This document shows, one piece after another, positions 10,344-20,005 of a DNA stretch of 64,000 nucleotides. The stretch's first letter is position 1; each line of letters opens with the position of its first letter. The notes below the pieces were generated by a model. The model was given only the letters and a program-made list of their open reading frames with translations. It had not been told where the DNA came from and did not search any database. The stretch comes from Cylindrotheca closterium (lineage: Eukaryota; Bacillariophyta; Bacillariophyceae; Bacillariales; Bacillariaceae). Where the stretch lies: NCBI GenBank assembly GCA_933822405.4, contig CAKOGP040001958.1, positions 1 through 64,000 on the forward strand. The letters run 5' to 3'. The position numbers and the translations under genes were made by a program.

Positions 10344-10937
10344 CTAGAACTGCATTTCAGACCCATGCTTTGCCATCATGGATTGAAACCATCCCGCCGC
10401 CTCGGAAGATTGATCCGCCAAAATGAGCGAGCAAATGGATTTCCCCGTATCGTCATTGATCATCCGCAAAATCCTTAGAGTCTTAATGTCCGAAACTTTC
10501 TTTTCTACGATGGCAACCTTTGAGACTTGTCCAATTTTGACATGGAATTCAAACGAGGCGTCTTCGGAGGCGAACGTTACGAGATGTTGCCCTGGAGTGG
10601 CTGGGGATTCGGAAACTTTCATGTTTGGTCCGAGAGGGGCCGTGGTCTCCAAAATGGCACCATTGCCCACGACGACGATTCGAAAGTCAAAATCAGAATT
10701 GTGCAACTCCTCCAAGAAATTGTAGACGTTTTGTTCAGATTCGGATAGCTTCAATTCTGGGGTAGTGGTGTCGGTACCGGTAGATTCGGGATGGTGCTTC
10801 AACGTTGAAGATCCACGATCATCATTCTTTGTCGTCGTTTGGCGATTTAGGGAGACTGCTGGTTGGGGACCGATAGTAAAGCACAAACATGATTGCACTA
10901 ATTGAAATATGGTGAAGAGTTTTAGCAGAAAGTTCAT
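10344..10937 (-). CDS. ChuX/HutX-like protein with plastid-type presequence
   Basis: 197 residues. The N-terminus (MNFLLKLFTIFQLVQSCLCF) is a signal peptide whose predicted cleavage falls before a phenylalanine (CLC-FTIGP), as in diatom bipartite plastid presequences. A Thr/Ser-rich linker follows. Residues about 95-195 show the strand pattern of the heme-utilisation ChuX/HutX fold: RIVVVGNGAILETTAPLG, then SFEFHVKIGQVSKVAIVEKK with a histidine at the place where HutX has one, then an ILRMINDDTGKSICSLIL strand pair and a final helix. If correct, it may bind heme or a related tetrapyrrole in the plastid. The match is by pattern only; another split-barrel protein is the alternative. Confidence 0.5.
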   Translation of the reverse strand: MNFLLKLFTIFQLVQSCLCFTIGPQPAVSLNRQTTTKNDDRGSSTLKHHPESTGTDTTTPELKLSESEQNVYNFLEELHNSDFDFRIVVVGNGAILETTAPLGPNMKVSESPATPGQHLVTFASEDASFEFHVKIGQVSKVAIVEKKVSDIKTLRILRMINDDTGKSICSLILADQSSEAAGWFQSMMAKHGSEMQF

Positions 10938-11358
10938 TGTGTAATAGATTGAAAAATAACGGAGTAACTATTGAGTCTCGTATGTTTTGAAAGGTTTGAT
11001 TGATGCAGTGTGCGGCGAGTGATGACAAAACCAATCGACGGAGTCAACTGGGACCATTTTTCTTTGATTTGATGCGTGCGCCGCGCCTGACATCCGTTCC
11101 ATGTGTGGCACTCTCGCCAAAACTCAAAACTCCATCTTGAGGTGCACGTTGATGACTGAATCGCAAAGACCGACCACCACCATTGGAAAACGAAAGCAGG
11201 GCTCGTTGAAAAGCAGGACGGCGGTCGGAACAAGTGGTTGATATCACACAAAGTAATAGCTTATATTCCTGTCATCTTCCAGTCGGTCAGACAAACTACA
11301 ACAGCATTTCTTCGGAATCGTTTTCCGGTGACTTCAATCACACCTACAATTCAACGAT
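10938..11358. promoter_or_regulatory. Shared upstream region of a divergent gene pair
   Basis: 421 bases between the start codons of the ChuX-like gene (minus) and the START-like gene (plus). A GC-rich patch (GCGTGCGCCGCGCC) lies near 11071-11084. Both promoters must be here; no defined element recognised. Confidence 0.45.
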
Positions 11359-12690
11359 ATGACACAAGTCGATTCGGGCCCAGGAGCAGCCCCTGAACTC
11401 AAGGATGAACACAAAAGCAAAAGTCCAGTATCTGTAGGTCAAGCACCGTCGCCAGAAGAGGGAGAAGGAGATTCAGCGACAGATGGTTTTGAAGCCGACA
11501 CCAATGAGAACAGTGTTGATGTGACACCAGGTCATGACACCAATGACCCACCTCCATCCGCAACCGAGGAGTCAAAAAGTGAATCCGCTGTACCGCTAGC
11601 ATTTGGTTCTGAAACGTCTACGAAAAACCCAAAGACATTCTGCCGCAACTCCAGCTCGTTTCTCCGAGTATCCGATCTCGACCTTCCGAGTCCTGATGAA
11701 ACCACCACTACGCCTTATTCCAAAGAAACCCCCACTGGGTCCGCCGACGGTGATGAAGAAGAAGAAGAAGACCAACTGTCTCACTTTCATCATCCCTCCG
11801 CCGATCCTCCACCTGGTATGGATAAGGATGACAAGGAAAAGTTTATTGCCATTGGATCCCACGATGGTGTCCCCACACCAATTGCACCAATCGCAATGCA
11901 AAAACTAGCTGCCTTTGGACTGGAAACAGCCTTGAATCAAGACATGTGGAACCCTGACCGCAAAACGCAAAAACTGATTAAAAAAGCAGACCCAGAACAA
12001 GATTGGATACCTCATACTTTTAGTCCCGGTCCTTTGTCAGTGGGTGAATCTTGTAATTTCCACGACAAGGAAGTCTTTGTATGGACTGGTACCTTTTCAC
12101 ATGATTATTATGGGTGCGAATTGCCAGCGATTCGAGTGTCGGGTACTGTCAACATGTCGGCCGAATATTTGGTCAATCTCCTGCTAGACAGCTCCCGCGT
12201 CAAGGAATACAATCGACTCATGATTGAACGCACAGATGTTCACGTGTTTGTGAACGATTTGTACAATGAAAGCAACAACAGCGAAAGCAATCCCTTTGGT
12301 CCTTGCGTTACCAAATTTACTCGAGCAACTTCGAAACCACCCCTTGTGAATCGTCTCATGATATTCAACAATCTCTGCCATGCCAAAAAGTTACCCGACG
12401 ACAGTGGCTACCTTGTTTGCAATCGTGCCATCTACAATAGCAAGCAGCCAGAAGTGGAACCGGTCAATGTAATCAACAGTGAAGTATTGTTGGGCGTCAA
12501 TCTCATTCGGCACCTGAGGGATAAAGAAGGTCAAATTTTGACAAACAAATGCGTCATGACCAATGTCAATCACATGCGATCGCCCAAGATCCCAATGATG
12601 ATAGCCAAAAAGATAGGAACAAATGCAGCGACTGGGTATCTAAATGACTTTCGAGGAGCAGCAGAGCGATTGGCGGCACAAAAAGGTTGA
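11359..12690 (+). CDS. START-like lipid-binding domain protein
   Basis: 443 residues, single exon, ATG at 11359. Residues 1-165 are disordered, rich in Ser, Thr, Pro and Glu/Asp, with an acidic run DEEEEEDQ. From about 225 to 440 the sequence follows a START/SRPBCC helix-grip pattern: EVFVWTGTFSHDYYGCELPAIRVSGTVNMSAEYLVNLLLDSSRVKEYN, a strand with VTKFTRATSKPPLVNRLM, then an ILTNKCVMTNVNHMRSPKIP strand and the long C-terminal helix containing TGYLNDFRGAAERL. START domains bind sterols, phospholipids or other hydrophobic ligands. No signal peptide or membrane segment is visible, so a cytosolic role is likely. The ligand cannot be inferred. Confidence 0.65.
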   Translation: MTQVDSGPGAAPELKDEHKSKSPVSVGQAPSPEEGEGDSATDGFEADTNENSVDVTPGHDTNDPPPSATEESKSESAVPLAFGSETSTKNPKTFCRNSSSFLRVSDLDLPSPDETTTTPYSKETPTGSADGDEEEEEDQLSHFHHPSADPPPGMDKDDKEKFIAIGSHDGVPTPIAPIAMQKLAAFGLETALNQDMWNPDRKTQKLIKKADPEQDWIPHTFSPGPLSVGESCNFHDKEVFVWTGTFSHDYYGCELPAIRVSGTVNMSAEYLVNLLLDSSRVKEYNRLMIERTDVHVFVNDLYNESNNSESNPFGPCVTKFTRATSKPPLVNRLMIFNNLCHAKKLPDDSGYLVCNRAIYNSKQPEVEPVNVINSEVLLGVNLIRHLRDKEGQILTNKCVMTNVNHMRSPKIPMMIAKKIGTNAATGYLNDFRGAAERLAAQKG

Positions 12691-13193
12691 AGGGTGATTG
12701 GCATTCATTCATTCGTTCGTTCGTTCATTCACTCAATCATTCCATGAATGTGGAATCTGTGGTAGAAGACATACTTTTTTTATTCGACACCAAGGGATCC
12801 AACAAGGATGACGACAGTAGAAGTTAAAATTCAGAGCAACAGTTGTCATTCGCACTAAAACTCCCTGTACTTCCTGCACTGACAGTGTTTGAATTCGTGC
12901 CCCTTTTCTCCGATGATTGCGATTCATTCATTCATTTATTTATCCATTCCCAATCCTTGTCGAATGAGTCGAAAGATACCATCCCTGCTTCAACCATCGA
13001 AGATTTCTTCCCAAAAAGCTGACGTGTTGCAAGCCGATAATCTGCACTTTCAGGTGTCAAGACATCAACTGTCTGTCCATTCTTGTGCAGTGGTGATATC
13101 GGCCAAGACACCGTTCGATCGTCTACGCTAGAAGGAATTCTCGTATAGCTTTATTTGCTTATCTTTTCGAACGAAAAACGACGACAAAACAAA
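12691..13193. other. Spacer with ATTC-type microsatellites
   Basis: Lies between the START-like gene and the dehydrogenase. It contains two tetranucleotide runs and otherwise no gene. Confidence 0.5.
12702..12743. repeat. (ATTC/GTTC)n microsatellite
   Basis: About ten imperfect copies of ATTC or GTTC in a row just after the stop codon of the START-like gene. A shorter related run (ATTC/ATTT) is at about 12922-12948. Confidence 0.8.
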
Positions 13194-14574
13194 ATGATGG
13201 TTCCTACTAGGGGATTCCCGGTTGACAGACTATTTCGATTGGCAGTTGCGAAAGTTCCAAAAGGATCCGTGTCATCTTTGGGATCCATGCTATCGATGAA
13301 CGCGCAAAGTCCCAATAACAGCAATGGTCAAGTTCGTTCTGCATCCTCCAATATTCGCGAACCAAAGTACTGGGCTAATCCAGATCTCAGGCAATACAAA
13401 TTCTGGAATCGCGACAACGAATCGTTTGCCAAAGAAAAGTATTCCTACTTGCTGGAAATTTCACCCGAATCCTTGAAACGAGAAGCCCGCATTATCAGTC
13501 TGAATGCCCCTGACGACTCCGAATCTTCAGCTTTGTTCAAGAAGGGCGCTCTGTTACCCTCGGGCGCTCACTTTCTCGGGCAGGGACAAACGTTGGACGA
13601 CTTTGCCAGTTTGAAGGCTTTGCCATCCACACAGCATCCAACCACACTGTTTGTGTCCCCTTCTTGTCCGAATGCTCGCAAGCAATTGCCGGTAAGATTG
13701 CCTCTTGCTTGCTGTTTGAATTGTCTTTGAATTGGTTGGTTGTATTCTAACTTGAGAAAATTGACAGGAGGTCTTGGCGGCATTCCCATCTATTCAGTGG
13801 GTCCACGTCCGTTCGGCGGGTATTGACTTTCTGATCAGTGACGAACTGACAGAATTTCAAGAATCGGTCTACTTCACTAATGCCAAGGGTCAATTTTCTT
13901 CCAGTTTGGCGGAATACGTGATGATGGCATGTTCCTACTTTGCTAAAGACCTGCCCCGCCTCATGAAGAATCAAAACAAACAGAACTGGGATCCATATGA
14001 AATTGAAGAACTCCGTGGCAAGACGCTCGGAATTGTCGGCTATGGTGATATCGGACGGGCTTGTGCCAAATTGGCTTCGGTGTATGGGATGCGAATTGTT
14101 GCTCTGCGTCGTCACCCCTACTTGTCACGTGACGACCCGTACTGTGATATTGTCTATGGACGCGATGCTGACAGTTTGCACACACTAATGGGAGAATCTG
14201 ACTACATTGTGTGTTCTGCACCTTCCACGGTCGAAACAAGAGGTATGGTCAACGCCGAAGCCTTTGACCATGTCAAACAAGATGCCGTTCTGATCAATTT
14301 GGGACGGGGTCCTGTCATTGATCAGGCCGCCATGACCAAAGCCCTGCAAACTCGTAAACTCAAAGGAGCGGCCTTGGACGTCTTTGATCAAGAGCCGCTT
14401 CCCAAGGATGACGCATTGTGGAAACTTGACAATGTCTTGCTGAGTCCGCATAATATGGATCAAACAGCTACCTTCATGACGGAGGCAACAGATTTCTTCT
14501 TGCAAGAGAACCTGCCACGGTTCTTGTGCGGCGAAGATTTGCTGAATCCGGTTGATGTCCATGCAGGCTATTAA
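13194..14574 (+). CDS. D-isomer-specific 2-hydroxyacid dehydrogenase
   Basis: Exons 13194-13691 and 13768-14574 join across a 76-bp intron (GTAAGA...TTGACAG, phase 0), giving 434 residues. The Rossmann motif GIVGYGDIGRACAKLA is at about 253-268. Family catalytic residues are present in LINLGRGPVID (Arg), DVFDQEPLP (Glu) and LLSPHNMD (His). The closest general types are glyoxylate/hydroxypyruvate reductases, which reduce a 2-oxoacid with NAD(P)H; the exact substrate is not readable. The N-terminus (MMVPTRGFPVDRLFRLAVAKVPKG) is basic and free of acidic residues except one Asp, so mitochondrial targeting is possible. The acceptor loop has SAPSTVETRG where the family has PLTPETRG. Confidence 0.85.
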
Positions 14575-15201
14575 AAAACGCAGCATATTATGTTGTTCTG
14601 GCAGCATTGAACGAAATCGACGAGACAACTGAGGAATTTCAAGCTTTTTCTATTCGCATCGTTAGCTGTACGTGTACCGGTAGATCCAACAAAATGCAGA
14701 GAGAGAGATACCTATTAGTTTGCTTTTCGATATTTGGCATTTAACGAACGAGAGTCGCAATGGTGTTTTTTTTAAAGAATTACCGTTGCTTAATAAGCAG
14801 GAATTATCCAAGAGTTTTGAGCTACCGTACCTATAGGGTGAAATAGATTTCAAATTTAAATTCCTAATGATTCATTCTTGTTGACATGTTTTTTTTTTGT
14901 ATTGGTACATATTATTGACATGCATCCTACCTCCATATTCTCCTCCCTGACATACCAAAATGATGCTCCTCCAACGTGATTGCAAAGAAGAAATCTCGAC
15001 AGAAGAGCGCAACAAGCTATGCGCGCTCACAAAGCACCCCAATATATACGATACTGTCATAGCATCTATCAAGGATAGCTCCCTCTCCAGAAACTGGGAG
15101 GGAGAAAGACGGAGGACTTCGTCAAAGAAGATGCGACACTATGACTTGCCCCATTCTTCGACTACGACCCATTCCTTCGTCCGACCTCGTGGAGACCAAT
15201 T
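14575..15201. other. Convergent intergenic region
   Basis: Between the 3' ends of the dehydrogenase (plus) and the giant coiled-coil gene (minus). A TACCGGTA octamer is at about 14685-14692 and several short A/T runs occur. No gene seen. Confidence 0.45.
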
Positions 15202-18200
15202 CTAGTTATCTCTTCCATAATTGATTACAGATGTAGCCAAAAGAATGTTGCGCAAGTCCGATACGCCACGGCTACTGTGAGTTCCGTCGATAATATCTCC
15301 TATCCTCTCGGTTCCTTCCGCTGGAGCGCCTTTCGTACTCAGCGAGTTCAATTGGTGGGTTTCAGATAGCATCTCACGCATTTTCATGCCCATCTTTCGA
15401 ACTTCTTCCGGTCTGACAAGGTTCTCATAATATGACTTGGTTTCCTTCAATTCATCCTCCATTACGGTGATGCCTTGTTGCAACTGTGCGACCATGATAA
15501 GCTTATCGTCCAAGGATTGCTGCAGAGCTTGAACCTTCTCCTCGTGCTCTTTCACCTTTTCCATGGCCATTTCTACCTCCTTTCCGGCATTTGCATTCTG
15601 CTGATTCGTAGATCTCTGCAGTTGACAAATTGTTTCTTCCTTTCGTTGCATCAACGCCTCGTGAACATATCCCTCGTCTGTCATCTGCTTTTGTAGAGTC
15701 GCAACCTCTTCCTCCTTTGCCGACAACAAAGTTTCCCTCTTCTCAAGCTTTGCGGAAAGTTCTCTGATTTCATTTTCGAAGGCAGAATGCTCCTCATTGC
15801 TCTTCTGGAATTGCTCTGCCAGAGTCTTGAATTTCTCTTCTTCCATATTCAGTGTGGATTCTAGATCTGTGATTGTCTTCTCCTTCTGAGAAATAATCGA
15901 GTCTCTTGACTGCAAGCTATCTTCCAGCTCCTTGATGGCAGCTTCCTTCTGTTCCTTCACACGCTTCAATTCTTGGTGTTCCTCTTCAAGCGCCGAGTGT
16001 TTTTCCTTGTGTTGGTTAAACGACTCCTCGATCACTCTGATTTCTTCTTGCTTCTTCTTTACTTCGACATTTTCAGTCGCCATTCGCTTGAGTTCGATCA
16101 TTTGAGCCTGTTGTTGTGAAATGGTGACTGTTAGCTGATCCTGATCAAGAATTTGTTCTTCAAGTGAATCAAGTTTCTTTTCTTTCTCCTTAAGGGTTTC
16201 TCCCAATGCTGCCGATTCCTTCTTCACTGAATCGAGCTCAGCACCAAGAATGTCTAGCTGTCCTTGAAGTTCTCTGGAAACCTTCTTTTCCGTCTCAATG
16301 TTGGCTTTCGCCACTGCGATTTCCATTTTATTTTCCTTGATGATGGCCTCCTTCTCGTCGATTATGGATACCTTGTCGCTTACCGCTGATTCAATGCTCT
16401 TCTTCTTCGCTGCGAGGATTGCTTCTTGTCTTTCAACCAATTTTTGAATTTCTTTCTTGCGCTCATCGTTGATTGATTCCAGTTCCCTTTCCCTTGCCGC
16501 AAGACGTTTCTTTGATTCTTCTACCATGACGGCGTGTTCTTGAAGTTTGGTATCGAACTCTTGTTGCTTTTGCTTCACCATAGAATTCATCTGTTCAAGA
16601 GAAGCCTGTACAGCAGCCTCGCTACCTTGAATCATAGATTCTTTCTCTTGGATTGTCGCTTCAAGTTCCTCATGCTTCTTCTCTTGTTCAGAAAGCGTCT
16701 CTTTCAAGCTGCTAATCTCGCATTCAAGATCTGCTGCCTTTTCATTTGCTACTTCCAATTTCTTTTCGGTCTCAGCAAGGGAATTTTCGAGAAGTTCTAC
16801 TGACTCCTTCTCGTACTTCAGAAGGTTCTCCTTTTCGGCAACGTCCCTCTCAAGATTTGCAACCTTCGAGGTGTACTCCTCGGTTTGCCTATGCTCCACC
16901 GAAAGACTTTTGTCCTTCTGCTCAACAAGGCGTTCAAAGGATTGAATTCTTGCCTTTTCAGCTTCGAGAAGTGAAGAGAGCTTCTTCTTCTGGATTTCAA
17001 GACCTGCTGACTTGGTACGCTCTGACTCCAGCGCTGCTTTCATTCGCGTGTGTTCCGCAGAGTTGCTAGCCGCTCGTTTCTGTTCCGCCACAAGCTCTCG
17101 TCGCTTGTCAGTGAGTTCGGCTTCAAGTCTGCTGACCCTTGCAGTTGCATCTTCCAATTCGTTTCTCATCTCCACATGCTTGATGTGAAGTGATCTACTA
17201 CTCTCTCCTTCAGCATCCTTTTTTCGTTTTAGCATGTCGCATTCATCAGTAAGTAGGCTGATCTTCTTCTTTGCTGCCTCAATCTCAAGATCCTTCTCTC
17301 GTACAGTCTTCTCCAAAGTTAAGATTCGAGATTGATCATTATTACTTGAAGCACGAAGGCGATCTTGCTCTTCCATGTTGCTTTCCATTTGAGATCGGTG
17401 CCTAGCGAGAAGACTTTCTCGTTCTTCTTCGGCGTCCTTGAGTTTCTTGTTGGTGTATTCAAGCGTAGATGTCGTATCACGAAGGCGTCGCTCGACCATT
17501 TCGACCTCCGATTCCTTGGTTCGAACATGGTCGTTCAGCGCCTTACTCTCATTTTCGAGATCACGACACCTGTTGCGTTCGGACTGCAGATTGCTTTGCA
17601 TCTCGGTACGATCGTTTTCCAGTGTCCTGATTCGATTTTCCAAGGAAGAAACAGACGCCTCGTGTGAGTTAAGAGCTCTGTCCCTGTTCGAAGTCCTACT
17701 CCTTTCATCATGAAGCATCTTCTGCAATGACAGGCGTTCTTCCTCCAGAGCAGTTCGTTTGGCTTCCTCAACTGCCAAGTTTGACTTGACGACATTATAA
17801 AGATTTTCCTTGTCCTCGGCTCGCTGACGCTCTTGTTGAATGATCTTTTGTTTCTCCTTCAGAGTCTCCTCAAGATCTTTCACCTTCTGCGAAGTTTGCT
17901 CAAGATTACGTCTGAAGCTCAAAGCCTTGGTTTCGACAGCAGTGATTTCGTTACTGTGATGACTGCTCTTGACAATGACGTCGGATATTTTCTTTTTCTC
18001 CTCAGTAATGGCATTTTCAAGTTCAGCAATCCTTGACTTCTGCGCCGCGATGATCTTCTCGTTCTCATGAAGTCGGGGCTCAAAAGTTTTGAATTTTGCT
18101 CGCTCCGAGTGCAGAACATCTTCGGAGGATTCGATCTTCTTCTGAAACGAAAGGGCTTTTTCTTGTTCTTTTTTCAGCTTTTCCAAAGCTTCCTTGTATG

Positions 18201-19584
18201 ACTTCTGCAGGTTGAGAACCTTTTGCTTTTCCGCCTTCAAGAACGTTTTTGTCGCTTCGTTTGCATGTTGCGCCTTGGAGAGTTCCCTCTTCATCTTTGA
18301 GCCACTGGAATCACCATTGAGTTGCGCAGTCTCCAACGATCGGGCTTTCTTCATTTCCTTCTCATGAAGTTCTGAGACTCGTGCGAGCTCCTTTTCAATT
18401 TTTGAAGCGCGTTCTTTCTCAAGTTTCCAAAGCTTTTGCGACTTTAGTTGACGCAGTCGAGCATGCTGAGTAATCTTCTCCAAGTTCTCAATTTCTTGGT
18501 TCTTCTTGAAAATAATTTCTTCTTTTGGTGCTCGCGATTCTTCCCACGAAAGGCTTCCTGCTTCTCTTCGTGTAACACTTCGTTCCTTCTCGTACTTGGC
18601 GATCTTTGCACGCTCTTGATTCAAAAGATCATCCAATTCAGCTTGAGTCTCTTGAAGTGTCTCGATTCTTTCGTTTTGAATGTCGAAGAGCTCCTTCATG
18701 CCGCCGTCTTGGCCTGCTGATTTCTGAGCAGTGGTTTGCAGCTCAAGAATTCTTTGCTGCGCCTCATCAAGTGATTTTTGAAGTTCATTTTCCGACTGCT
18801 CCAGTTGGGAGACCTTCTTTTGTTCAATCTCCAGCTGTGCTTGTTTATCATAGAGCTGATGAAGAGTAGAACCTTGGGAGTCAGCAGTTTCCATTGCTTT
18901 CTTCTTTTCATGGTCTAATGTTCCATTCATCTTCTCAATCACATCTTTCGATCGTAGATTCTTGCGCTTCTCGCCTTCATATGCTTGGGCAACTTCAGCC
19001 AGCTTTTGATTCTGAACCTCAAGCGCCTTCTTCATCTTGTTGTGCTGTTCCATTGCACCTTCCAGTTTACCGTTCAAGAATTCCACAATTTCTTCATGCT
19101 GACTAAACGGAATCTTCTTGATGGCACCACGGTTTAGGTTCTGCTTGTTTTGACTTGTGAATGACAGAACCGAAACGTCGTCTGCATCATGACCACCAAC
19201 CCGCCTTGACACACTGACAGATCTCGGTCGGTGACCATTAACAGCAGCAGTGCGTGCGTTAATATCAGCAGAACGAGATCGTCGTTGGCGCAATGAATTT
19301 TGTGGAGCAAATGGATTATGTGAATATACAGAACCCACAGATTGATCATCTGCCGCAGCCATTGCCGCTTCATTATCAACATCAGTCTTTTGTTTCGCTC
19401 GAAAAGCTGCAAGTGCTGATCTGGGGACGCTTCGCGAACGTTTCTTTTGTTTGATATCATTGACTTTCCACTCAACAAGATGCCACAGGGTCACTCCGGC
19501 AACTGGCAGCTCAAAGCCGCCAGTGTACCATCTACCTGCGGCCAGGACGAAGGCAACGGTTTTCGCCCTGTTAGACGTATCCAT
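15202..19584 (-). CDS. Giant coiled-coil protein
   Basis: 1460 residues in one uninterrupted frame, ATG at 19584. The first ~35 residues include a hydrophobic stretch (TVAFVLAAGRWYTGGFELPVAGVTLWHLVEW). Next is a Ser/Arg-rich section with basophilic sites such as RSRSVPRSAL, RRSRSADI and RPRSVSVSRR, up to about residue 130. From about 160 to 1420 almost every position is Glu, Lys, Gln, Leu, Ser or Ala in heptad spacing, a near-continuous coiled coil comparable to myosin tails, golgins or centrosomal proteins. No enzymatic motif is visible. Likely a long filament or tether; it cannot be assigned to an organelle. Antisense open frames inside it result from its codon composition. Confidence 0.8.
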   Translation of the reverse strand: MDTSNRAKTVAFVLAAGRWYTGGFELPVAGVTLWHLVEWKVNDIKQKKRSRSVPRSALAAFRAKQKTDVDNEAAMAAADDQSVGSVYSHNPFAPQNSLRQRRSRSADINARTAAVNGHRPRSVSVSRRVGGHDADDVSVLSFTSQNKQNLNRGAIKKIPFSQHEEIVEFLNGKLEGAMEQHNKMKKALEVQNQKLAEVAQAYEGEKRKNLRSKDVIEKMNGTLDHEKKKAMETADSQGSTLHQLYDKQAQLEIEQKKVSQLEQSENELQKSLDEAQQRILELQTTAQKSAGQDGGMKELFDIQNERIETLQETQAELDDLLNQERAKIAKYEKERSVTRREAGSLSWEESRAPKEEIIFKKNQEIENLEKITQHARLRQLKSQKLWKLEKERASKIEKELARVSELHEKEMKKARSLETAQLNGDSSGSKMKRELSKAQHANEATKTFLKAEKQKVLNLQKSYKEALEKLKKEQEKALSFQKKIESSEDVLHSERAKFKTFEPRLHENEKIIAAQKSRIAELENAITEEKKKISDVIVKSSHHSNEITAVETKALSFRRNLEQTSQKVKDLEETLKEKQKIIQQERQRAEDKENLYNVVKSNLAVEEAKRTALEEERLSLQKMLHDERSRTSNRDRALNSHEASVSSLENRIRTLENDRTEMQSNLQSERNRCRDLENESKALNDHVRTKESEVEMVERRLRDTTSTLEYTNKKLKDAEEERESLLARHRSQMESNMEEQDRLRASSNNDQSRILTLEKTVREKDLEIEAAKKKISLLTDECDMLKRKKDAEGESSRSLHIKHVEMRNELEDATARVSRLEAELTDKRRELVAEQKRAASNSAEHTRMKAALESERTKSAGLEIQKKKLSSLLEAEKARIQSFERLVEQKDKSLSVEHRQTEEYTSKVANLERDVAEKENLLKYEKESVELLENSLAETEKKLEVANEKAADLECEISSLKETLSEQEKKHEELEATIQEKESMIQGSEAAVQASLEQMNSMVKQKQQEFDTKLQEHAVMVEESKKRLAARERELESINDERKKEIQKLVERQEAILAAKKKSIESAVSDKVSIIDEKEAIIKENKMEIAVAKANIETEKKVSRELQGQLDILGAELDSVKKESAALGETLKEKEKKLDSLEEQILDQDQLTVTISQQQAQMIELKRMATENVEVKKKQEEIRVIEESFNQHKEKHSALEEEHQELKRVKEQKEAAIKELEDSLQSRDSIISQKEKTITDLESTLNMEEEKFKTLAEQFQKSNEEHSAFENEIRELSAKLEKRETLLSAKEEEVATLQKQMTDEGYVHEALMQRKEETICQLQRSTNQQNANAGKEVEMAMEKVKEHEEKVQALQQSLDDKLIMVAQLQQGITVMEDELKETKSYYENLVRPEEVRKMGMKMREMLSETHQLNSLSTKGAPAEGTERIGDIIDGTHSSRGVSDLRNILLATSVINYGRDN

Positions 19585-20005
19585 GGTGGAGATTGTTGGA
19601 ATTGGTGTCTCTTGTGTTTACTCTCGGCGGTCTCCTTTTCACTTTCGAGTTTCTTGCGATTGGTTTTGGTGACGGTAGTCTTCGCTCAATCGTCTATTTG
19701 TGTTTTGTGAAGGCGATCGCCAACAATGTTTTGAAATTGAATACTTGTCTACTATATACGTGCACGAAGGATTTTGAATAAGCCCGACGGGCGCACGCGC
19801 ATGTCGACCGGGTCTTATCAGGCCGGACGGACAAATGGCTTAATGGCGAAAAGGAGAATTGGCAAAGGGACAATCAGGCAACTAAAGAGGATATTCACAC
19901 AAGTATTCCATGGGTTTATGAAATTATGACAGTGTTTCATTATCAAAAGTACCACGAAATGATAGTGTTTGGACCATACAGCAGTTCTCACACAATTGAA
20001 AACTT
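19585..20005. promoter_or_regulatory. Upstream region of the giant coiled-coil gene
   Basis: 421 bases also holding the 3' end of the adjoining Lys/Glu-rich gene's transcription unit. A GC-rich inverted repeat GCCCG-A-CGGGC at 19782-19792 is followed by GCACGCGC, about 198 bases before the start codon. Similar GC inverted repeats precede two other genes. Confidence 0.4.
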
